64,000 nt of DNA, from contig CAJTWA010000011.1 in the NCBI GenBank assembly GCA_910580195.1, forward strand, positions 1-64,000, written 5' to 3'. The number at the start of each line of letters is the position of its first letter. The first letter of the stretch is position 1. Below, piece by piece: positions 8,039 through 16,226 of the stretch. This stretch comes from an uncultured Lachnospiraceae bacterium. Its GTDB lineage: Bacteria; Bacillota; Clostridia; Lachnospirales; Lachnospiraceae. The position numbers were made by a program, and so were the translations under genes. The notes under the pieces are model-generated. The model did no database searches. It was not told where the DNA came from and worked only from the letters and a program-made list of their open reading frames with translations.

Positions 8039-8750
8039 CATCAAAAGCATGGATGCAGAAGGCCTTCTGAAGCGCACCCACGGAGGGGCGCTCTGCATAC
8101 CCAGGGAGCAGGAACGGAAATACCAAGCGGAAAGCATTTACCGGCACACGGAACGCAAGAAGAAAATAGCCGCATGCGCCTATGAATTCGTGGCTGACCG
8201 GGATACCATCATTTTGGACGATGCTTCCAGCACCTTTTACCTTGCCCTCCATATCAAAAAACATCCGGAAAAGCGGCTTGCAGTAGTGACAAATTCCCTT
8301 CTGGTGGGAAATGAGCTGGCCGGGGCAGGCCATGTGGAACTGTTTATGGTGGGCGGGACCGTAGGGGGGCACCTTGCCGCAACCATGGGGGACGCTGCCG
8401 TCCATAATATTGAGCAGTTCCATGTGGACAAGGCGTTTATCGGCGTCCATGGCATTAATTTTGAGGTAGGCCTCACCTCCATTGCCACCCCCCAGATGCA
8501 GATCAAAAAGGCAATCTTAAAGGTGGCAGGGGAAGTCTATGTGCTGGCGGACAGCAGCAAATTCCGGGACAGCTACCTTTCCGTGATTTGCCCCATCCGG
8601 GATGTTTCCAAGGTTATCACGGACAACGAGGTATCCAAGGAAAACATTAAGAAGGCCCAAGAGCATGAGGTCCCGTTAGTCGTTGCGTGGTCAGACAATG
8701 TGCAGGGCGATTCCCATGGCCCGGATGGCTTCGGCCCACTCCTGTGTTAA
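7929..8750 (+). CDS. DeoR/GlpR-family transcriptional regulator
   Basis: A 273-residue repressor with an N-terminal DeoR helix-turn-helix (about residues 1-57, ending LLKRTHGGA) and a C-terminal sugar-phosphate-sensing domain (DRDTIILDDASST, TNSLLVGNEL, VGGTVGG, DKAFIGVHGI, LADSSKF). The ATG at 7929 is chosen because AGAAGGAGGAAAC lies directly before it. It probably controls the adjacent tetronate operon in response to a phosphorylated intermediate. Its last 20 codons run into the 3' end of the convergent second DeoR gene, a 60-base overlap. Confidence 0.85.
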   Translation: MQERRQMILQELEENGKVRVAELSRKMGCSEVTIRNDIKSMDAEGLLKRTHGGALCIPREQERKYQAESIYRHTERKKKIAACAYEFVADRDTIILDDASSTFYLALHIKKHPEKRLAVVTNSLLVGNELAGAGHVELFMVGGTVGGHLAATMGDAAVHNIEQFHVDKAFIGVHGINFEVGLTSIATPQMQIKKAILKVAGEVYVLADSSKFRDSYLSVICPIRDVSKVITDNEVSKENIKKAQEHEVPLVVAWSDNVQGDSHGPDGFGPLLC

Positions 8751-9473
8751 GCCGGAATCTGTCACAATGGCGTCGATTTCATTGAGCTGCGCCACATAGG
8801 CAGTCCGTATCTGCCCGAATTTGCTGGAGTCTGCAAGGAGGATGGAGGTAAGGGAGGACTGCATGGCAGCCCGCTTGCTTAGGACCTCGTAATTATGGGC
8901 GCAGGTAATCCCAAGGGCTTCGTGGATGCCGGAGGCAGCCATGAAAAATTTAGACGCCCGCTGGCTCTTAATCAAATCGTTCCCAAAGGAGGATTCAATC
9001 ATCTGGTCGTCTTTGTGGAGGACGCCCCCTGCAATGGTAATGTGGACGCCCTCCTTGCAAAACAATTGGGTCAAGGTATAGTAGTTGTAACAGGTAATGT
9101 TCAGGTTCTTATGCTCCGGGATGCACCGGGACAGCTCCCCGATGGTAGTGCCCGAGTCTAAAATAATCGTGTCGTTTGCTTCTATCATGGAAGTAGCAAA
9201 GCTGCCAATCCGCTGCTTTTCTTCCAGAAACTTGGTCCGTTCCCGGCTTAGGGTATATTCATTTTCAATATTTTTCACAGGGCTTACTTGCGCCGGCGTC
9301 AGCGGAATCCCGTGGTTGCGCACAAAGAGCTGGTTCTCCCGGAGGTAAGCCAAATCCCGCCGGATTGTCATGTCCGACACATTTAAGGTTTCCGCAAGGG
9401 ATTTGACGGAAAGGTTCGGGGATTCTTGGAGGAGGGCCAGCAGGTTGTTGATTCTTCGTTCTTTTTTGTTCAT
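8691..9473 (-). CDS. Second DeoR-family regulator, convergent
   Basis: A 260-residue DeoR-type repressor. The helix-turn-helix is at residues 1-57 (RRINNLLALLQE ... VSDMTIRRDLAYLRENQ). The effector domain follows with NDTIILDSGTTIGEL, TIAGGVLHKDDQMIESSFG, KFFMAASGIHE and ILLADSSKFG. It is clearly distinct from the neighbour ending at 8750, with low identity by eye, so this is not a recent duplication. Its promoter faces the SecB-like cassette. Target genes unknown; the tetronate operon or the rpiB/tpi pair are candidates. Confidence 0.85.
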   Translation of the reverse strand: MNKKERRINNLLALLQESPNLSVKSLAETLNVSDMTIRRDLAYLRENQLFVRNHGIPLTPAQVSPVKNIENEYTLSRERTKFLEEKQRIGSFATSMIEANDTIILDSGTTIGELSRCIPEHKNLNITCYNYYTLTQLFCKEGVHITIAGGVLHKDDQMIESSFGNDLIKSQRASKFFMAASGIHEALGITCAHNYEVLSKRAAMQSSLTSILLADSSKFGQIRTAYVAQLNEIDAIVTDSGLTQEWAEAIRAMGIALHIV

Positions 9474-9682
9474 TTTGTCCTCCTAGTGTTTGGTTTTCAC
9501 AGTTTAAATGGTGGAAGGGAACATTTTTCCTTGAGGAATAGTATAGCATAGTTTGGGGGAAGAAGGAAGAGGGGAAGTTTCCTGTGTAAGAACAAAAGTG
9601 CGTTCCGCAATTTTTACGACTAACTTTTCTGGCAAGCGTAGCTTTTATTCCGCGTGAAGCTGTGCACCATTGCCCGAAGGGC

Positions 9683-9744
9683 TTTTATTTCATAGTACAT
9701 ACTTTCTATGAAATAAAAAAACACCTTAGTTGGTGTCTTTTTTT
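9683..9744. terminator. Tandem hairpins, bidirectional terminator of SecB-like cassette
   Basis: The first hairpin is 13 perfect base pairs, TTTTATTTCATAG at 9683 with CTATGAAATAAAA at 9706. The second is ACACC/GGTGT around a six-base loop at 9726-9731, flanked by A and T tracts, so it can terminate in both directions. The stop codon of the SecB-like gene lies inside that loop. The remaining spacer back to 9474 holds no gene I can support. Confidence 0.75.
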
Positions 9745-10130
9745 GTAATATCATCTTCCGTAAAATTCATGAATGGAATATGGAATGCCTTGTAACCAAG
9801 CTGGGTGGTCATGAGAGATACAACTGGCCGCGCATAGGACAAAAGTAATGCGGGGGCATTAATACTAATTAATTTCTCAAAATTTCCAGCATCATTGTTT
9901 TTAAAAGAGGCGCTTATCTTAAGTGTTATGTAAAACGGATATTCTTCTGTTTCCTTGCCGATTTCCAGTGATAAAACCACAACAGCTTCTGTATCTTCTT
10001 TTAAAATAATATGATCTACTTCACTGGAAATTTGAAATCCATTGTATTTGGATTCGTCAAAATCGTCATTGGCGGTTATCGAAAAAGATACTATTCTGGG
10101 GTTACTAAATTGAAACATGCTTTTTTTCAT
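9726..10130 (-). CDS. SecB-like chaperone
   Basis: A 134-residue protein with the SecB fold signature: beta-rich N-terminal half (NPRIVSFSITANDDF ... ILKEDTEAVVVLSLEIG) and the hallmark C-terminal stretch NAPALLLSYARPVVSLMTT followed by HIPFMNF. SecB proteins hold unfolded clients. Canonical export SecB is generally absent from Firmicutes, and SecB-like proteins encoded beside small unknown genes are known as chaperones of toxin-antitoxin-chaperone systems. Here the gene is last of three tightly packed minus-strand genes, 12 bases after the DUF6575-like gene. The region is markedly A+T-rich compared with its surroundings, suggesting transfer. Cognate client: inferred to be one of the two upstream products. 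Confidence 0.75.
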   Translation of the reverse strand: MKKSMFQFSNPRIVSFSITANDDFDESKYNGFQISSEVDHIILKEDTEAVVVLSLEIGKETEEYPFYITLKISASFKNNDAGNFEKLISINAPALLLSYARPVVSLMTTQLGYKAFHIPFMNFTEDDITKKDTN

Positions 10131-10142
10131 TTCTATACTTCC

Positions 10143-10793
10143 TCATGCTGCTTTCCCTAAATTGACAAAAGAAAAATCTTCTTCCTCTTTGTTGTCTTGG
10201 GAGATTGTGTAGGGGAACGAGAAGTTCCATTCACTGTTATGGCTTTGGCATATGCCTGTTCCAGTGTCCTGAGGCGTTGCTGTGTCCGAGGGGATATTCC
10301 ATTCGCTGCCGTAACTTTGGACCGTATTGCTTTCTATGCTGCCGTTTAGTTCGTATGGTACAAATCTTTCATAGCTATTATTTGTTTTTGCTGGCAATTT
10401 TAAAATTAATTTTTTGCGGTAATCAGATAAATCGAAATCTTCCCGTAGCTTTACGCCTTCCGTTGGGATATAATTGTGGTTGATCGTTTCGTAATCGGTG
10501 AATGTAACAGTTTGTTTTTCTCCATCATCGGCAATTTTAATAATTTGTTTGCTTTTTTTGAATAATGAATGTATATCTGTTTCCTTGGAAATAATATCTG
10601 CAATATCTATAATGCTGGCTTTTGTGGCAATCCAGCAAAGCTGATACCGGAATTCATAACATACACAAAAATAGTAGCTGCCGTTTTCGTCTGTGCAAAC
10701 AAAAATAATGTCTTCGCCCTCAAAGCTATTAAAGACTTTATCTAAATATAAATTGCCTATGTCTTGTAAGTTTTCAAAGTATAATTCTTTCAT
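10143..10793 (-). CDS. DUF6575-like protein, middle gene of SecB-like cassette
   Basis: A protein of 216 residues. The N-terminal 110 residues (MKELYFENLQDIGNLYLDKV ... DIIFVCTDENGSYYFCVCYE) resemble the domain I know as DUF6575, function unknown. The C-terminal third is polar and low in predicted structure and holds two similar 10-residue segments (QSYGSEWNIP and QSHNSEWNFS). Such a tail could be a chaperone-addiction or client segment for the SecB-like protein. The start at 10793 is preferred because the longer frame adds an arginine-rich stretch lying inside the upstream gene. It overlaps that gene by 20 bases. Confidence 0.6.
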   Translation of the reverse strand: MKELYFENLQDIGNLYLDKVFNSFEGEDIIFVCTDENGSYYFCVCYEFRYQLCWIATKASIIDIADIISKETDIHSLFKKSKQIIKIADDGEKQTVTFTDYETINHNYIPTEGVKLREDFDLSDYRKKLILKLPAKTNNSYERFVPYELNGSIESNTVQSYGSEWNIPSDTATPQDTGTGICQSHNSEWNFSFPYTISQDNKEEEDFSFVNLGKAA

Positions 10794-11247
10794 CGTCCTC
10801 CTCCTCAAAATCAACCCATGGTGCCGCATTTTTGTACAGCCACCAGTCGACGTGGGAATTTTTCTTTTCTGCTATCCGTTCTGATGTTAGCTGTGACAAT
10901 CCATGCGTACCAGAAAGATGCCCCTTTAATAAAATTCTTTGGGGATAATCCTTTTTTAATGTTACGTTATAATAATAAATGATATCTTCTATATCACGGT
11001 AGCATGAAACAGATAAATAATTGATGTCATTTGAATACTTTTCTAATGTTTTTGCTCTTCTGTTAGCCCTAATTATTTTTAATCCTCGTATGGTTTCTTC
11101 ATAATAGTTTAGAAATGCTATGGTATTATCTTTCCCATATTTATTTACCCGATATACAATAAAATTATTTTCAGCTCCATTTTCTAAAATTTTCTGCCGT
11201 GCATCCGAAGAAAAATAGTCAGGGAAAATATGCTCTATTGTTTCCAT
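10774..11247 (-). CDS. Unknown protein, first gene of SecB-like cassette
   Basis: A 157-residue soluble protein I cannot place in a named family. Visible features are NFIVYRVNKYGK near residue 28, YLSVSCYRD near 77, KGHLSGTHGLSQ around 108, HVDWWLYKNAAPWVDF near 133, and an acidic end (EEEDDE). The early Arg, central S-x-S and late acidic run are reminiscent of ADP-ribosyltransferase R-S-E motifs, but only weakly. Position as first gene before a DUF6575-like gene and a SecB-like chaperone fits a toxin-antitoxin-chaperone order. The ATG follows GAGAGAG at 10 bases. Confidence 0.6.
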   Translation of the reverse strand: METIEHIFPDYFSSDARQKILENGAENNFIVYRVNKYGKDNTIAFLNYYEETIRGLKIIRANRRAKTLEKYSNDINYLSVSCYRDIEDIIYYYNVTLKKDYPQRILLKGHLSGTHGLSQLTSERIAEKKNSHVDWWLYKNAAPWVDFEEEDDERIIL

Positions 11248-11291
11248 AATTATTATACTCTCTCATCTGTATTATGTAATTAGTTTCTTTT

Positions 11292-11319
11292 ATTTTACCA
11301 TAAATTCCCATGATTGCAA
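11292..11319 (-). promoter_or_regulatory. Promoter of the SecB-like cassette
   Basis: On the minus strand TTGCAA (11319-11314) and TAAAAT (11297-11292) are spaced by 16 bases, about 45 bases before the first ATG. Beyond it, 11320-11600 is A+T-rich and shows no convincing gene on either strand. Confidence 0.45.
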
Positions 11320-11605
11320 CAAAAATATTGGAGTTAAAGGCAGGCTGCGGCATTATGTACGAAGTAAGAAATTTTGCCAGTCCTTTTTTCAGCCATGGGC
11401 TATTCCCAAAAATAACCAAAAATAAATTTTCTTATATTCTGCCCAAAAACCCCACCCCAAAATTGTGCACATTACCATGCCAATTTTCCCCAAAATGATA
11501 TTCCACCCCACAATCCCAGCAAACAAAGGGCTTTACGCGCTCCTCCCAAATAAACATCTTCCAATAAAATGTTCGAAATATTACAAAAGCACAACGAGAG
11601 TGTTT

Positions 11606-11634
11606 TTGACAAACAAAATAAATGATGATAAATT
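11606..11634 (+). promoter_or_regulatory. Promoter of the rpiB-tpi pair
   Basis: TTGACA at 11606-11611 and TAAATT at 11629-11634 with a 17-base spacer, about 98 bases before the rpiB-like ATG. The leader downstream is A+T-rich and holds no obvious hairpin. Confidence 0.6.
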
Positions 11635-11731
11635 AACAATTGTAACAAGCAGACAAAACATATATGTTAAAAACAGACTATTATTGAATTAAACCGAACA
11701 AAATAGCCTGCCCAACAGAAAGGAGCCAGCA

Positions 11732-12178
11732 ATGAAAATCGTATTTGGATGCGACCCCAATGCAGAAGCGGAAAAGAAAGTATTAATGGACTATGTAAAA
11801 GGAAAAGGCTACGGCGAAGTGGAGGACTTCGGCAGCGAAGACCCCATCTACGCCCACACAGCCGTAAAGGTTGCCGAGGCAGTGGCCGCCGGGGAATACG
11901 ACAGGGGAATCCTCCTCTGCGGGACTGGGATTGGCGTATCCATCGCCGCCAACAAAGTGAAAGGGGCATACGCCGCCCTTGCCTCCGACGTCTATTCCGC
12001 CCAGCGGGCAAGGCTCAGCAATGACGCCAACATCCTGTGCATGGGCGCGTTTACCACCGGGGAAAAGGTACGGGAGCTGATGGTAAGCGAGTTTTTAGGA
12101 AATGAATTTGAACCCGGGTGCGCCTCCCAGCCAAAAGTAGACGCCTTTGTATCGTATGATGCCAGCAGGGGGCAGTGA
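11732..12178 (+). CDS. RpiB/LacA-LacB family sugar-phosphate isomerase, divergent
   Basis: A 148-residue isomerase of the RpiB family. The catalytic cysteine is present (LLCGTGIGVS, C63), as are SIAANKV and NDANIL. Two positions normally histidine in ribose-5-phosphate isomerases differ: GSDHAG is GCDPNA (residues 6-11), and the His before NDAN is Ser96. Those histidines serve phosphate binding and ring opening of furanose substrates. Their loss, and the adjacent tpi-like gene, suggest a tetrulose-phosphate isomerase of the erythritol/threitol type (EryI/DerI) rather than a ribose-5-phosphate enzyme. Start follows GAAAGGAGCCAGC. Confidence 0.75.
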   Translation: MKIVFGCDPNAEAEKKVLMDYVKGKGYGEVEDFGSEDPIYAHTAVKVAEAVAAGEYDRGILLCGTGIGVSIAANKVKGAYAALASDVYSAQRARLSNDANILCMGAFTTGEKVRELMVSEFLGNEFEPGCASQPKVDAFVSYDASRGQ

Positions 12179-12303
12179 TAAAATGTGCGGTTAGCACACG
12201 GAAAGGGAGGTTTGGGCAAGCGTTAATTTGGGGCAGCCCAAAATTCCCTGTATACGGGAAAAGCTATTTGAATTTGGATAAAAGGAAGGATAGGGTGGTT
12301 ATC

Positions 12304-13092
12304 GTGAAAAAATTATATTTTGGCAGCAACCTGAAAATGTACAAGACCGTACAAGAAACAACAGAATATTTAAAGCATTTGGCAGAGCAGACAAAGGACA
12401 TCAGCAGGGAAGAAGCAGAACTTTTCATCATCCCTTCCTACACTGCCCTTGCAGACGCCAGAAAAACCGTAGATCCCGCCCAGATAAAGCTAGGCGCACA
12501 GAACATGTTCTGGGAGGAGCAAGGCCAGTTTACCGGGGAGATTTCCCCCATCATGCTCAAAGAATTAGGCATGGATTTGGTAATGGCAGGCCACTCCGAA
12601 CGCCGCCACGTATTCGGCGAACTGGACACAGAGGAAAACAAAAAGGTAAAAAGCGCACTGGCTCATAACATGAAAGCCCTCCTCTGCATCGGGGAAACCG
12701 GGGAAGAAAAAGACTACGGCCTAAGCCCCGAAGTCCTCCGCACCCAGCTGAAAATCGGTTTCCACGGCATTTCCCAAGGCCAAATCCCTAACCTTTGGGT
12801 AGCCTATGAGCCCGTATGGTCCATCGGCGTAAACGGAACCCCAGCATCCGCAGATTACGCAGAAGAAATGCACAAGTTAATCAAGCAAACCCTAAAGGAA
12901 CTCTTCGGCAAGCCCAGCAAAGAAATCCCCGTCCTCTACGGCGGCAGCGTCAACCCCCAAAACGCGGAGCAGCTCATCGCCATGCCCTCCATCGACGGCC
13001 TTTTCGTAGGCCGCGCCGCATGGGAAGCAGACAAGTTCGCCCAGCTAATCCGCCGCGCCATAAAAGCCCGGAAGGCCAACCAGCCAGCCTAA
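12304..13092 (+). CDS. Triose-phosphate-isomerase family protein, divergent
   Basis: A 262-residue TIM barrel of the triose-phosphate isomerase family. Catalytic residues are visible: N9 and K11 in GSNLKM, H97 in MAGHSERR, E169 in VAYEPVW. Loop 6 reads SIGVNGTPAS where glycolytic enzymes have AIGTGKTAT. The phosphate-binding end reads DGLFVGRAAWEADKF in place of the usual VGGASL. These changes, plus pairing with an atypical RpiB, fit the EryH/LerI tetrulose-phosphate isomerases. The start is GTG at 12304, after AGGGTGGTTATC, an extended Shine-Dalgarno match; the longer frame from 12175 overlaps no domain. Confidence 0.75.
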   Translation: MKKLYFGSNLKMYKTVQETTEYLKHLAEQTKDISREEAELFIIPSYTALADARKTVDPAQIKLGAQNMFWEEQGQFTGEISPIMLKELGMDLVMAGHSERRHVFGELDTEENKKVKSALAHNMKALLCIGETGEEKDYGLSPEVLRTQLKIGFHGISQGQIPNLWVAYEPVWSIGVNGTPASADYAEEMHKLIKQTLKELFGKPSKEIPVLYGGSVNPQNAEQLIAMPSIDGLFVGRAAWEADKFAQLIRRAIKARKANQPA

Positions 13093-13174
13093 CCCACCAA
13101 AAGCCCAGAAGGCCAGCCTAACTCACCAGAGTAAGCCCCGCAAGCCCCAACCAAAGCCCTTGCCAATACACAGG

Positions 13175-13348
13175 CAATTCCGGGCGCCCTTCCCCTAAGC
13201 AAACGGTTCATGGGCGCCCTTAGTGGAGGCGAAATCCACTGCTTACGAAGGCTTAGGAAGGAAGGCTTTCCTGACTTCCTTAGCCGCAGTTAGCAGTTAG
13301 TTCGCCGGAACGTTGCCCAGTTTGCGTGGGGAAGGGCGCCCGGAATTG
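13175..13348 (+). repeat. Family-1 palindromic element, copy 3
   Basis: A 174-base element between the tpi-like gene and araR. The outer 21 bases of each arm are perfectly complementary (CAATTCCGGGCGCCC... with ...GGGCGCCCGGAATTG). Compared with the copy at 673 the arm lacks one base on the left and the matching base on the right. The interior is nearly identical to the other copies. The remainder of 13093-13535 is C-rich spacer without a gene. Confidence 0.9.
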
Positions 13349-13535
13349 CCGTCCGCCCCCCAAAACCCAAAACTCCCCCCTCAGGCCAACTTGTCTGCCC
13401 CCACCAAACAAGCCGCCATTCCCCCCTTGTAGGAACCCAAAATTTCCTGTACAATAATCCCACCGGGCCTGCACCGCACTAAATCAAACCAAACCAAACC
13501 TTACACACCGCAGGCCCCAAGCAGGAGGAAACCAA

Positions 13536-14633
13536 ATGGCAAAAAAAGAAAGCCAGAAATTAAAATATTCCCGACTGGCAGATGATTTAAGGGAACAGAT
13601 CCTAGAAGGCAAAATCCAAGCAGGGGAACAGCTCCCCTCCGAAAATGTCCTGTCAGCCCACTACCAAATCAGCAGGCACACTGTCCGCAAGGCGCTGTCC
13701 ATCCTAGAAAACGAAGGCTACATCTACGCAGAACATGGCAAAGGCACTTTTTGCTCCGAACTTGTACGCCATACCAAGACATCCCGGAATATCGCCGTAG
13801 TAACCACATACCTGTCAGACTATATTTTCCCAAGGGTCATTCAGGGAATCGACGGTGTGATGGCAGAAAACGGCTACACAATTCTCTTAAAAAGCACCCG
13901 CAATTCTAGGAAGGCAGAGGCAAAATGCCTAGAGGAATTATTGCAAAAGGACATTGAGGGGCTGATTATTGAGCCAAGCAAAAGCGAAATTTTCTGCAAG
14001 CATGTTTCCTTGTATGCCCGCTTAGAGGAGTACGGGATTCCGTACGTATTTATCCAAGGGTGCTTTGCCCAGATGAAGGACAAGCCGCAGGTGAAAATGG
14101 ATGACTGCGAAGGGGGCTACCTTTTGGCAAAACACCTCGTTTCTACCGGGCACAAGCGGATTCTGGGGGTGTTCAAGGCAGACGACATGCAGGGGCGGCA
14201 GCGGCACCGGGGCTTCGTCAAGGCCTTGCAGGAAGCCGGGATGCTCTACGATCCAGACGACATTATCTGGTTCCACACGGAGGACCGTGCAGTGAAGCCC
14301 TTTGCGGCCATGCAGGAACTGGTGCAGCAGGGCAGGGAGTTTGACGCAGTTGTATGCTATAACGACCAGATAGCCATTGAAGTCATCAAGGCGCTGGAGG
14401 AATCTGGGGTAGATGTGCCCCGGCAGGTATCCGTCACCGGGTATGACAATTCCTTCATCGCAGAGAACAGCAGGATTAAACTTACCACCATCGCCCATCC
14501 CCAAGAAAAATTGGGGGAATTAGCGGCAGAACTCCTGCTGGATTTGATACAAAACCCTGGCAGCACGCCACGGGAAAACCAAATCTTAATCAAGCCGGAA
14601 CTGATCGTACGGGAATCCTCCCAAAAAAGGTAA
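13536..14633 (+). CDS. araR: AraR-type GntR/LacI hybrid repressor
   Basis: A 365-residue repressor with a GntR winged helix at residues 10-75 (LADDLREQILEGKIQAGEQL ... YIYAEHGKGTF), fused to a LacI/periplasmic-binding-like effector domain (NIAVVTTYLSDYIFPRVIQG ... ITGYDNS-type motif VTGYDNSFIAENSRI). This architecture is that of AraR, the L-arabinose-responsive repressor of Gram-positive bacteria. Araf-binding is inferred from context: araA starts 94 bases downstream, with a 9-bp inverted repeat between the genes. GCAGGAGGAAACC precedes the ATG. Confidence 0.85.
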   Translation: MAKKESQKLKYSRLADDLREQILEGKIQAGEQLPSENVLSAHYQISRHTVRKALSILENEGYIYAEHGKGTFCSELVRHTKTSRNIAVVTTYLSDYIFPRVIQGIDGVMAENGYTILLKSTRNSRKAEAKCLEELLQKDIEGLIIEPSKSEIFCKHVSLYARLEEYGIPYVFIQGCFAQMKDKPQVKMDDCEGGYLLAKHLVSTGHKRILGVFKADDMQGRQRHRGFVKALQEAGMLYDPDDIIWFHTEDRAVKPFAAMQELVQQGREFDAVVCYNDQIAIEVIKALEESGVDVPRQVSVTGYDNSFIAENSRIKLTTIAHPQEKLGELAAELLLDLIQNPGSTPRENQILIKPELIVRESSQKR

Positions 14634-14638
14634 AAAAC

Positions 14639-14664
14639 AACTTGTATTGACGAGCATACAAGTT
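14639..14664. promoter_or_regulatory. AraR operator-like inverted repeat before araA
   Basis: Perfect 9-base arms AACTTGTAT and ATACAAGTT with an 8-base spacer. TTGTAT (14642-14647) and TATATA (14664-14669), 16 bases apart, form a plausible promoter, so bound repressor would cover it. Known AraR boxes contain TTGTAC/GTACAA cores, which this resembles. Confidence 0.65.
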
Positions 14665-14726
14665 ATATAGTTAAGACAGAAACAAACAGTTCTTAGCCAA
14701 ATAAAAATATTAGGAGGGTTATCGTT

Positions 14727-16226
14727 ATGAAATTACAGAAAAATTACAAGTTTTGGTTCTGCACAGGCTCACAGGACTTATATGGGGAGGAGTGCCTGAA
14801 AAATGTGGCAGAGCACTCAAGGGTTATCGTAGAGCAGCTCAACAAGTCTGGCATACTGCCCTTTGAAGTAGTGTTAAAACCCACCCTGATTACCAACGAA
14901 CTGATCCGCAAAACCTTTAACGAAGCAAACATTGACGAGGAATGTGCAGGCGTAATTGTATGGTGCCACACATTTTCCCCTGCAAAATCTTGGATTTTGG
15001 GGCTGCAGGAATACCGCAAGCCGCTGCTGCACTTACATACCCAGTTTAACGAGGAAATCCCATATGATACCATCGACATGGATTTCATGAATGAGAACCA
15101 GTCCGCACACGGCGACCGGGAGTGGGGCCATATGGTAACGCGCATGGGCATTGAGCGCAAGGTAGTGGTAGGCCACTGGACAAGCAAGGCTGTACAGGAG
15201 AAAATCGCTTCTTGGATGCGCACCGCCATCGGCATTGTAGAAAGCAGCCATGTACGGGTGATGCGTGTGGCAGACAACATGCGCAACGTGGCAGTAACCG
15301 AAGGGGACAAGGTAGAAGCGCAGCTGAAGTTCGGGTGGGAAGTGGACGCTTACCCGGTAAATGAAATCGCAGAATCCGTTGCAGCCGTATCAGAATCCGA
15401 CACCAACGCGCTGGTAGATGAGTACTATGAGAAATACGATATCCTGTTAGAAGGCAGGGACCCAGAAGAATTCAAACGCCACGTAGCCGTACAGGCACAG
15501 ATTGAGCTGGGCTTTGAGCGGTTCTTGGAAGAAAAAAATTATCAGGCAATTGTAACGCATTTCGGCGATTTGGGGGCATTGAAGCAGCTTCCCGGCCTTG
15601 CCATCCAGCGCCTGATGGAAAAAGGCTATGGCTTCGGCGCAGAGGGCGACTGGAAGGTAGCAGCCATGGTGCGCATCATGAAGCTGATGACCGCCGGCAT
15701 GAAGGATGCAAAAGGGACCTCCATGTTAGAGGATTACACCTATAACTTAGTGCCGGGCAAGGAAGGCATCCTCCAAGCGCACATGCTGGAAATCTGCCCC
15801 TCCATTTCCGAAGGGCCTATCAGCATCAAATGCCAGCCGCTTTCCATGGGTGACAGGGAAGATCCAGCGCGCCTTGTATTTACTTCCAAGGAAGGCATGG
15901 GCATCGCAACATCCTTAGTAGACCTTGGGGACCGGTTCCGCCTCTTAATTAACACCGTAGAGTGCAAGAAGGTAGAGAAGCCAATGCCGAAACTTCCGGT
16001 AGCAACTGCATTCTGGACGCCGCAGCCTGATTTTGCAACCGGCGCAGAAGCGTGGATTCTGGCAGGGGGCGCCCACCACACAGCATTTACTTATGACCTG
16101 ACTGCAGAGCAGATGGGCGACTGGGCAGCAGCCATGGGGATTGAGGCAGTGTACATTGACAGCCACACCAACATCCGCGACTTTAAGAAAGACCTGATGC
16201 TTGGGAATGTGGTATATGGAAAATAA
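14727..16226 (+). CDS. araA: L-arabinose isomerase
   Basis: A 499-residue cytosolic enzyme converting L-arabinose to L-ribulose. It begins KFWFCTGSQDLYGEE, the family's standard opening, and carries CHTFSPAKSWI, HTQFNEEIPYDTIDMDFMN, and the metal-ligand histidines and glutamates in the C-terminal half (KDAKGTSMLEDYTY, GGAHHTAFT). Length matches the family. AGGAGGGTTATCGTT provides a strong ribosome binding site. First structural gene of the arabinose set, controlled by the operator directly upstream. Transaldolase and transketolase genes follow on the same strand. Confidence 0.95.
   Translation: MKLQKNYKFWFCTGSQDLYGEECLKNVAEHSRVIVEQLNKSGILPFEVVLKPTLITNELIRKTFNEANIDEECAGVIVWCHTFSPAKSWILGLQEYRKPLLHLHTQFNEEIPYDTIDMDFMNENQSAHGDREWGHMVTRMGIERKVVVGHWTSKAVQEKIASWMRTAIGIVESSHVRVMRVADNMRNVAVTEGDKVEAQLKFGWEVDAYPVNEIAESVAAVSESDTNALVDEYYEKYDILLEGRDPEEFKRHVAVQAQIELGFERFLEEKNYQAIVTHFGDLGALKQLPGLAIQRLMEKGYGFGAEGDWKVAAMVRIMKLMTAGMKDAKGTSMLEDYTYNLVPGKEGILQAHMLEICPSISEGPISIKCQPLSMGDREDPARLVFTSKEGMGIATSLVDLGDRFRLLINTVECKKVEKPMPKLPVATAFWTPQPDFATGAEAWILAGGAHHTAFTYDLTAEQMGDWAAAMGIEAVYIDSHTNIRDFKKDLMLGNVVYGK

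Noticed and set aside
11310..11692. Two short plus-strand frames in the A+T-rich gap before rpiB
   Set aside because: No ribosome binding site, overlapping each other, composition of spacer DNA.
13175..13348. CRISPR array or insertion sequence as explanation of the dispersed repeats
   Set aside because: Copies are single and kilobases apart, without regular spacers, cas genes or transposase; internal structure is a long palindrome.
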